Made by a program: the position numbers and the translations under genes. Below the pieces are notes generated by a model. It did not search any database and had not been told where the DNA came from. It saw nothing but the letters and a program-made list of their open reading frames with translations. Source: CAYQEU01 sp964532005 (GTDB taxonomy: Bacteria > Patescibacteriota > Doudnabacteria > UBA920). From it: 64,000 nt of DNA. Below are positions 58,203-64,000 of the stretch, in pieces; the stretch's first letter is position 1; every line of letters begins with the position of its first letter. Where the stretch lies: positions 1-64,000 of the forward strand of contig CAZHER010000001.1 in assembly GCA_964532005.1 (NCBI GenBank), given 5' to 3'.

Positions 58203-59501
58203 ATGGCTTTAGATTTAACAGCACAATCTACAAAGGAATTTGTTCTTGAAAGGATCAAGGATGCTATTGAGTATGATGATCAGCAAGCTGCCGGAGAGGT
58301 GTTGAAAATTTTTCGGGAAGAAATGGTTGGGCAGTTGAGCAGGGTCGAAGCAGATCCAGAGTTATATAATTTATATAGGCAGTCGTGGATCACCGCTCAA
58401 TTTATCAAGTTATCCAGTATTCCCGAAGATGAGTTTTTCGATTTGATAAAAGAACACTTAATAGATGGGTTGAAGTTAAAAGATTACGATATAGTCGAGA
58501 AGATCGGTTTAAGAATATCTTTTATCCAAATTGAGGAAGATCAAGTAGTTTTTATGGAAAATCTTCTGGAGATAATACAGAAGAATAGCGGCGTTTTGGG
58601 TAGTAATAATTTGAAGTTAGGTGGTCGTACAGTTTTACCCACTATTGCAAACTGGTTATTGGACTACGACAATTACCCCTCGCAGTCAGCGCAAAAGTCA
58701 GATTATGAGCAAATTGCCTATTTAAGTAAAAGCCCAAATGTCGCCGCGCTTTCCGATGAAGAAAAAAGGATTTTAATGGACATTCTTGACTGTTATGATT
58801 CATTAAGAAATCTTTTAGCATATTATAAAAAATTGCCGGAAGTTGAGGATGATGAGATAAAGCCAGAAGATTTGCATTTGTATTACCCCGGAGCAATTTT
58901 CGTGGATGATTTAGAGAGCAACGGGCCTGCTGGTCCCGTAGAAAGTAGTACGAAAACAGGTGCTGAGACTGTTAAACCTGTTCCTGCTGTTGTACCCAAA
59001 ATAGAAACTCCGGCACCAAAATATCAACCCCCACTTGAACCTAAGCCAGCAGTGAAGCAGGACAGCTATGTTTTAGAAAAAACAGAGCCAAAACCCGAGC
59101 CTGCAAAAAGCGTGGCCGAACAAGTAAAAGAAGCGGTAGAGAAAAATGAGTATAAAGCGCCAGCAAGACCGTTGTTAAATATTCAGGATTTTTTGAACGA
59201 GCGGCATAATAAAAATAACAACCGGGGCGGTTTGGTGTTCGACGCCGCCGCGGTTCCAGTTTCGGGTTCGCATCAATCTGAAAAGCCCAAAGTCCCTCTT
59301 ACGTCAAAATCAGAACCCACACCAACTAATCCCAAAGTTAGTACAGAACCTGCTTTGCCAAAGGTCCCAGAAAATTTGCCAGTCAAAGCAGAATTAGCAA
59401 GAGCCTCTGCCACTCAACCATCAGCAGTTTCCAATCAGTCAGGCAAAACAGAAGAAATAGCAAAAAAATTAGAAGAGCTGAGAAAGCGCAAGAAAACATA
59501 A
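58203..59501 (+). CDS. Cytosolic secretion-cluster protein (432 aa)
   Basis: A 432-residue protein with no signal or membrane helix. An alpha-helical N-domain (about 1-225) is followed by a Pro/Lys/Glu-rich, probably disordered region (about 230-410) containing a short conserved-looking motif ARPLLNIQDFLNERH (about 321-335), and a C-terminal coiled-coil stub. It may be an adaptor between the membrane pore and the ATPases. Function inferred from position only. Confidence 0.6.
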   Translation: MALDLTAQSTKEFVLERIKDAIEYDDQQAAGEVLKIFREEMVGQLSRVEADPELYNLYRQSWITAQFIKLSSIPEDEFFDLIKEHLIDGLKLKDYDIVEKIGLRISFIQIEEDQVVFMENLLEIIQKNSGVLGSNNLKLGGRTVLPTIANWLLDYDNYPSQSAQKSDYEQIAYLSKSPNVAALSDEEKRILMDILDCYDSLRNLLAYYKKLPEVEDDEIKPEDLHLYYPGAIFVDDLESNGPAGPVESSTKTGAETVKPVPAVVPKIETPAPKYQPPLEPKPAVKQDSYVLEKTEPKPEPAKSVAEQVKEAVEKNEYKAPARPLLNIQDFLNERHNKNNNRGGLVFDAAAVPVSGSHQSEKPKVPLTSKSEPTPTNPKVSTEPALPKVPENLPVKAELARASATQPSAVSNQSGKTEEIAKKLEELRKRKKT

Positions 59502-59504
59502 AAT

Positions 59505-60263
59505 ATGCAGCCTCAACAAGCAGAGCGACTTAAAAGAATGATTAGCACTTCCACTATCCTGTCTCAGCAGGAAAAACAAGAGTGGATGGATTTGCTAATA
59601 GTGATGAACGACAAGCAAGTTTCGGAATTGGAAACTATTTTGACTGCGCCAGAAGAGCAAAAATCCAATTTGAGCCATATTTCAAATCTACCTTCTTCTG
59701 TTGCCCAAACAGTTTTAAAATCAAGTCCCGTACCAGTAGCCAAATATCCTTTATCTAAGCCGAGAATTGTAAAACCAACAGCGTTTAAAGATTGGGAAGC
59801 TAAATTAAGAAGAACTTTGCAGGAAAAAGAGTTGAGTTCCGGGCCAGATGAGAAAACTTTACCAGCACACGTGTTAGGCAATGCAATCCCCACCAAACGA
59901 GAAATAACTCAACCTAGATCCCAGGAAGCAACCCCTTTGCACAAGAGCGCTTTAGTTCATACGGAGCCAACAGTAAAAATAGTTGAACCTAAAGATGTTC
60001 AGAATTTGAATGTGGCGACTATGAAAGCAATGGGATCTCAACTAAACGAAGTGCTGAAAAAAGCTGTTTTGGCCTCAAATTATTTTGAAGTTTTATTTTA
60101 TTTAGAGAAAAGCCCCCTATATCAGGCATATTTGGCAACAGGACGGGAAGCCCTGAAAGATCCGGCTAATACTTTTCCTGCAACTTTGGATGGTAAACAG
60201 CTTTTGACAAAAGCTGAATTTGAAGCTTTTTCTGACCTGTTAAAATCGATGCAAACGGGGTAG
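59505..60263 (+). CDS. Cytosolic secretion-cluster protein (252 aa)
   Basis: A 252-residue soluble protein. An N-terminal helical stretch (about 1-50, Gln/Glu-rich) and a C-terminal helical domain (about 165-252) flank a linker with basic and Pro residues. No family recognised. It lies 3 nt after the 432-aa gene and 26 nt before the PrgI gene, within the cluster. Confidence 0.6.
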   Translation: MQPQQAERLKRMISTSTILSQQEKQEWMDLLIVMNDKQVSELETILTAPEEQKSNLSHISNLPSSVAQTVLKSSPVPVAKYPLSKPRIVKPTAFKDWEAKLRRTLQEKELSSGPDEKTLPAHVLGNAIPTKREITQPRSQEATPLHKSALVHTEPTVKIVEPKDVQNLNVATMKAMGSQLNEVLKKAVLASNYFEVLFYLEKSPLYQAYLATGREALKDPANTFPATLDGKQLLTKAEFEAFSDLLKSMQTG

Positions 60264-60271
60264 TTTTATGG

Positions 60272-60277
60272 TATAAT
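60272..60277 (+). promoter_or_regulatory. -10 element before the PrgI gene
   Basis: TATAAT 12 nt before the ATG at 60290; the leader contains GAGGGGA close to the start. The -35 is poor, so this may be an internal promoter of the cluster. Confidence 0.45.
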
Positions 60278-60289
60278 TGAGGGGAAGAT

Positions 60290-60748
60290 ATGCAATATAA
60301 TGTTCCCCAATTTACTGATGTAGAAGACAAGCTGGTAGCCGGCTTGGGATTTAAGCAGTTTGGGATCTTGTTCGGAGTAGGGGTCCTGATGTTTTTAACT
60401 TGGAACATTACAAAAAGCGTAGCTTTGCTAATTATTGTTGGCGTATTTTTAGGACTTCCTGCTTTGGCCATAGTGTTTATTAAGGTTAACGGGCGTCCTT
60501 TATACAATTCGTTGTTTGCCTTGGCAGGTTCCGCTTTTGAAGCAAAACATTTTGTTTTTCACAAGCAGGGCATGACGTTGGCCGAAAATAAAGAGACTGC
60601 GGTAATTAAAGAAGAGACGCCAGCCCAAGCCACTGGCACGGCAATGGTAAGAATAAAACAGCTAAATTATTTGTTACAGCAACAAGCATCAGAAGAACAA
60701 CTGCTCATTCAACATATAGCAGATGGAAACAAAACAAAAGAAACATAA
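60290..60748 (+). CDS. PrgI-family (VirB3-like) protein
   Basis: A 152-residue protein. The N-terminus YNVPQFTDVEDKLVAGLGFKQ and two adjacent transmembrane helices (about 25-63) are the signature of the PrgI/VirB3 family, which accompanies VirB4 in Gram-positive and CPR type IV secretion systems. The tail is cytosolic and Gln/Lys-rich. It overlaps the VirB4 N-terminal-like gene by 26 nt. Confidence 0.88.
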   Translation: MQYNVPQFTDVEDKLVAGLGFKQFGILFGVGVLMFLTWNITKSVALLIIVGVFLGLPALAIVFIKVNGRPLYNSLFALAGSAFEAKHFVFHKQGMTLAENKETAVIKEETPAQATGTAMVRIKQLNYLLQQQASEEQLLIQHIADGNKTKET

Positions 60749-61412
60749 TAAATCCGTAAATCCGACCCAGTCGTTTTTACGTACCAAAGAGATCAAAGGG
60801 GACACCATGATCATGGATGACGGTACTTTGCGTGCTGTTTTAGCCGTGTCCTCAACTAATTTTGATCTGAAAAGTCAGAGCGAGCAAGATGCACTAATTT
60901 TTGCGTACCAAAGATTTTTAAATTCATTAGACTTTTCCATTCAAATATTAATGCAAAGCAGGCGAATGGATATCGCCAGTTATACCGAAAAGATTAAGGA
61001 TATAATGGAGAAACAAACCAATGAATTGCTTCGGATGCAAACCGCAGAATATATTGAATTCGTTAACCGCTTGGTGGAAACTGGAAATATCATGAACAAG
61101 AATTTTTATTGCATTATTTCGTATAATGAAAGTATTGGATCTGACAAGGTGGGGTTTTTTGCATCGTTATTTACTAAAAGCCGAGCCAAGGCCATTGCCC
61201 AAAGAGAAGCCAATTTTGAACACCATAAAGCAATGTTGGAAGAACGGGTGACCAGCGTTTCCAGCAATCTCAATGGCATGGGCTTGCGTGCTGTGAAACT
61301 CAACACAGAGCAGATAATAGAGTTGATTTATAACTCATATAATTTTGAATCAGCTCCACAGATCGATGCCAGCCAGCTGGAAAATGTCACTTTAACAGAA
61401 GAAACAAAATAA
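60723..61412 (+). CDS. VirB4 N-terminal-domain-like protein
   Basis: A 229-residue soluble protein matching the N-terminal (non-ATPase) part of TraC/VirB4: residues about 16-60 with the DGTLRAVLAVSSTNFDL pattern, then a FLNSLDFSIQILMQSRRMD strand-helix (about 64-85) and a long helix. The ATPase part is encoded by the next gene, 1 nt further on. A VirB4 split into two genes, or a paralogous half, is therefore present. It probably binds the VirB4 ATPase at the inner membrane. Confidence 0.78.
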   Translation: METKQKKHNKSVNPTQSFLRTKEIKGDTMIMDDGTLRAVLAVSSTNFDLKSQSEQDALIFAYQRFLNSLDFSIQILMQSRRMDIASYTEKIKDIMEKQTNELLRMQTAEYIEFVNRLVETGNIMNKNFYCIISYNESIGSDKVGFFASLFTKSRAKAIAQREANFEHHKAMLEERVTSVSSNLNGMGLRAVKLNTEQIIELIYNSYNFESAPQIDASQLENVTLTEETK

Positions 61413-61413
61413 A

Positions 61414-63255
61414 ATGGGATTATTTGATTTAAACGAAGAACAATTAAAGAAAAAGAAAGAAGAGCTGGGAAAGCTGAAGGGAACTCTGGATGAGAATGCC
61501 CGTCTGGCTGAAGTGGAAAAGAACTACCGAGAAGGGCTCACTACGTTAAAAGATCTACTGGCCCCTTCGGCTTTACATTTTGAAAGCAACAGGTTTCAGC
61601 TGAACAACAAGTATGCCAGAACTTTTTTCGTGCTCGCATATCCCAGAATGCTTTCTACTAACTGGCTGTCCTTTATTATCAACTCTGAGGGTGAGTTGGA
61701 TGTATCAATGTTTATTTACCCGATTGACTCAGCTGTTATTTTAAAAAAACTTAAGTCAAAAGTTGGAGAAATCGGTTCACAAATAAGCATAAACCAGGAA
61801 AAAGGAATGGTCAGGGATCCAATGCTGGAAACGGCGTATAAAGATGTCGAAAGCTTGCGCGATGACCTTTCGCAAGGCACAGAAAAATATTTCCGCTTCG
61901 CTTTATATTTCACTATTTATGCAGAAGATGAAAAGGAATTGGAGAAAAATTCTACAATCTTAGAAAGCTCCCTTGGCGCTAAACTTGTTGTCACCAAGAG
62001 GGCATTGTTTCAGACCGAGGCCGGGTTTAACTCCTCTTTACCTCTTGGGCTAGATGAATTGGACATTGCAAACAATTTAAATACCTCGCCGCTGTCCACA
62101 ACATTTCCCTTTGTATCTTCCGATTTAACAGGAAATGACGGAATTTTGTACGGAATAAACAGACACAACAACAGTTTGATTCTGTTTGATCGGTTTAAAA
62201 TGGAAAATGCGAACTTTGTTGTTTTTGCAAAATCTGGTGCTGGAAAATCATATGCTATTAAGCTCGAAGTTTTGCGTTCATTAATGGTAGGTACTGAAGT
62301 TATTATAATTGACCCAGAAAATGAGTATAAGCATTTGTCCGACGCAGTGGGAGGCACCTACTTAGGAATTTCGCTAAACTCCGACTTCCGCATTAACCCT
62401 TTTGACCTGCCATCTGCAATAGAAGACGAAGATACCGCAGATATTTTACGCAGCGGCATTATTAACCTATTAGGCTTGTTTAACCTCATTCTAGGCAAGC
62501 TAGACCCTACAGAAGAGGCTCTGTTGGACAAGGCCCTATGGCAGACGTATGCTAAAAAAGACATCACTGAAGCTAGCGATTTACGCACTGTAGAGCCTCC
62601 TGTGATGGCAGATCTTATTGAAGTTTTGAACGATATAGTTGGGGCGGAAAGCTTGTCTCAGCGGTTGACCAAATTTACTGAGGGGACTTTTGCGGGACTG
62701 CTAAACCAACCAACTAATGTTACCTTAAACAATCAGTTGCTTACTTTTTCTATACGCGACTTGGAAGAAGAACTTCGCCCTATTGCTATGTATATTATTT
62801 TGGGGCATATATGGAACTTGGTTAGAAGCGAATTAAAGCGCCGAATTTTGGTTTTGGACGAAGCTTGGATTATGATGCAACACGAAGATTCCGCCAGGTT
62901 TGTATTTGGAATTGCCAAGAGATGTAGAAAGTATTATTTAGGACTGACCACCATAACCCAGGACGTAGCTGACTTTATGAGCAGCCCGTATGGTAAGCCG
63001 ATCGTGACGAACTCATCTATCCAGCTTCTATTAAAGCAAAGCCCGGCAGCTATCGAGGTTATTGCTGAAACATTTTTCCTAACCGAAGGAGAAAAATATT
63101 TGCTTCTGGAAAGCGAAGTCGGCGAAGGTATCTTCTTCGCCGGCCTAAAGCACGCCGCTATTAAAATATACGGCTCATACGTAGAGGACCAGATTATCAC
63201 AACAGATCCAAAACAGCTCTTGGAGATTAAGCAGAGCAAAGAAGAGGTAATTTAA
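61414..63255 (+). CDS. virB4: VirB4/TraC-type secretion ATPase
   Basis: A 613-residue ATPase. An N-terminal coiled coil and adaptor region (about 1-260) is followed by a HerA/VirB4 motor: Walker A FAKSGAGKSYAIK (about 271-283), IIDPENEY (about 298-305), Walker B ILVLDEAWIMM (about 475-485) and the TITQD sensor (about 508). It powers assembly or transport by the type IV secretion apparatus. It lies in the PrgI - VirB4-N - VirB4 order typical of CPR genomes. Confidence 0.93.
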   Translation: MGLFDLNEEQLKKKKEELGKLKGTLDENARLAEVEKNYREGLTTLKDLLAPSALHFESNRFQLNNKYARTFFVLAYPRMLSTNWLSFIINSEGELDVSMFIYPIDSAVILKKLKSKVGEIGSQISINQEKGMVRDPMLETAYKDVESLRDDLSQGTEKYFRFALYFTIYAEDEKELEKNSTILESSLGAKLVVTKRALFQTEAGFNSSLPLGLDELDIANNLNTSPLSTTFPFVSSDLTGNDGILYGINRHNNSLILFDRFKMENANFVVFAKSGAGKSYAIKLEVLRSLMVGTEVIIIDPENEYKHLSDAVGGTYLGISLNSDFRINPFDLPSAIEDEDTADILRSGIINLLGLFNLILGKLDPTEEALLDKALWQTYAKKDITEASDLRTVEPPVMADLIEVLNDIVGAESLSQRLTKFTEGTFAGLLNQPTNVTLNNQLLTFSIRDLEEELRPIAMYIILGHIWNLVRSELKRRILVLDEAWIMMQHEDSARFVFGIAKRCRKYYLGLTTITQDVADFMSSPYGKPIVTNSSIQLLLKQSPAAIEVIAETFFLTEGEKYLLLESEVGEGIFFAGLKHAAIKIYGSYVEDQIITTDPKQLLEIKQSKEEVI

Positions 63256-63271
63256 AAGGAAAGCCGCAGAC

Positions 63272-64000
63272 ATGCTTTTACTAGACGGCTCCAATAACAA
63301 ATCTGGGGGTGATTCATTCAAAAAATATTTGGCAGACCAGGCTAAAAGAGAAGTTTTGAATCGCTCTCAAGATTACTTAAACGAAAACTTCTCCGACAGC
63401 GGAGATGATTTTGATTTTTCTGACGCTTTAGACGGAGGGTCGATTAAGGATTCCTTAAAATCCAACTTGAAGAAGCGGGCGAAAAAAGAAATAATTGGCC
63501 GTTCCCAAGATTACTTAAACAAAAATCTCTCCGACAGCGGAGATGATTTTGATTTTTCTGCATTAGATCAAGGGAGCTCGGTAAAAGATGTTCTAAAAGA
63601 TAATTTGAAGAAGCGGGCGAAAAAAGAGTTACTGCAAAGATCCCAAGACTATTTAAATGAAAAAAATCCTTTTGGTGAAGAAGGGGGAGGAAAGTTTGAT
63701 TTTGCAGATAATGCCGGTGATAAGTCTCTAAAACAAATTTTTAAGGACAACGCAAAGGATATAGCTAAAGATCAATTGGCAAAACAAGGAGAAAGACTTT
63801 TTGATTATGCTCAAGAACAAAATCCCAGACTAGGAGGTTTGCGAGAAGCGTTTTATGATCCCAAAAATGACGACTTTTCCAAAAGATTTGCTGGAATTAA
63901 AGGCACAAATAAAGAAAAAATAAAAAAGCAGGTAGAACAAATACTGGACGAAGAGGGTAAAGAAGCTTTAAAGAAAAGGATTAAAAAAGAGATTGAACAG
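63272..64000 (+). CDS. Repeat protein, truncated by window end
   Basis: An open frame of 243 codons from ATG 63272 to the window edge. The first 165 residues contain three tandem 46-residue (exactly 138-nt) repeats beginning at 63362, 63500 and 63638. Each has RSQDYLN, an acidic SDSGDDFDFS patch (present in the first two) and a basic LKKRAKKE helix. The rest is charged and helical. No family recognised. The acidic/basic alternation suggests multivalent binding to DNA or to a secretion partner. It follows virB4 by 16 nt. Confidence 0.7.
   Translation, partial: MLLLDGSNNKSGGDSFKKYLADQAKREVLNRSQDYLNENFSDSGDDFDFSDALDGGSIKDSLKSNLKKRAKKEIIGRSQDYLNKNLSDSGDDFDFSALDQGSSVKDVLKDNLKKRAKKELLQRSQDYLNEKNPFGEEGGGKFDFADNAGDKSLKQIFKDNAKDIAKDQLAKQGERLFDYAQEQNPRLGGLREAFYDPKNDDFSKRFAGIKGTNKEKIKKQVEQILDEEGKEALKKRIKKEIEQ

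Noticed and set aside
1..64000. Recoded UGA (genetic code 25)
   Set aside because: TGA serves as the terminal codon of several clear genes (for example 685 and 45420) and no conserved protein reads through TGA.

Overview
The window looks like a chromosome segment of an ultra-small, episymbiotic-type bacterium of the Candidate Phyla Radiation (Patescibacteria). This is inferred from four things: a compact AT-rich genome of short operons; a type IV pilus gene set; a CPR-style type IV secretion cluster with PrgI, a separate VirB4 N-terminal protein and a VirB4 ATPase; and many membrane proteins of unknown function beside a lean housekeeping set. TGA is used as an ordinary stop, which argues against the UGA-recoding Gracilibacteria and Absconditabacteria. 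The class cannot be resolved from sequence reading alone. There is one assembly gap of 10 N (55259-55268).

Layout. 50-4215: tRNA-Asn, then a pseudopilin operon ending in a SIS-like protein. 4212-9984: a four-gene minus-strand operon (charge-polarised 760-aa protein, degenerate Clp-type AAA+ ATPase, small protein, VirD4-like ATPase), headed by a consensus promoter and a cobalamin-type riboswitch. 9959-18131: PaaX/Cas2-like regulator, infC-rpmI-rplT, an Nramp-related transporter, ArsR-LUD, glpX-fba and two membrane proteins. 18132-29182: a mixed region with a 2091-aa surface protein, a fatty-acid desaturase, a UbiA-like protein and several small genes, one behind a T-box leader. 29372-36499: tmRNA (ssrA), membrane proteins, a PLD-family protein, smpB, an ATP-grasp-like gene and a HAD gene behind an attenuator-like leader. 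36745-50576: argS-ileS-CBS-recO, surface and cell-wall proteins, uvrD-rsmA and DUF192. 50733-64000: the type IV secretion cluster, running off the window.

How it fits together. Pilus, secretion apparatus, the giant FN3/LamG/esterase protein and the DUF11-like protein form a cell-surface and contact toolkit. The riboswitch operon probably couples a soluble VirD4-like ATPase and an unfoldase to this machinery. FBPase plus aldolase suggest gluconeogenic carbon flow. The desaturase and UbiA-like protein suggest remodelling of acquired lipids. tmRNA and SmpB form the ribosome-rescue pair.

Two expression styles coexist. Many housekeeping genes have a -10 box 6-7 nt before the start codon, implying leaderless mRNAs. 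A second set, mostly single genes of unknown or lipid-related function with higher GC, carries strong Shine-Dalgarno sites and often its own promoter and terminator. RNA-level control is unusually dense: a cobalamin riboswitch, a T-box, an attenuator-like leader, a three-way-junction leader that hides an SD, and a long structured leader before a cell-wall hydrolase.
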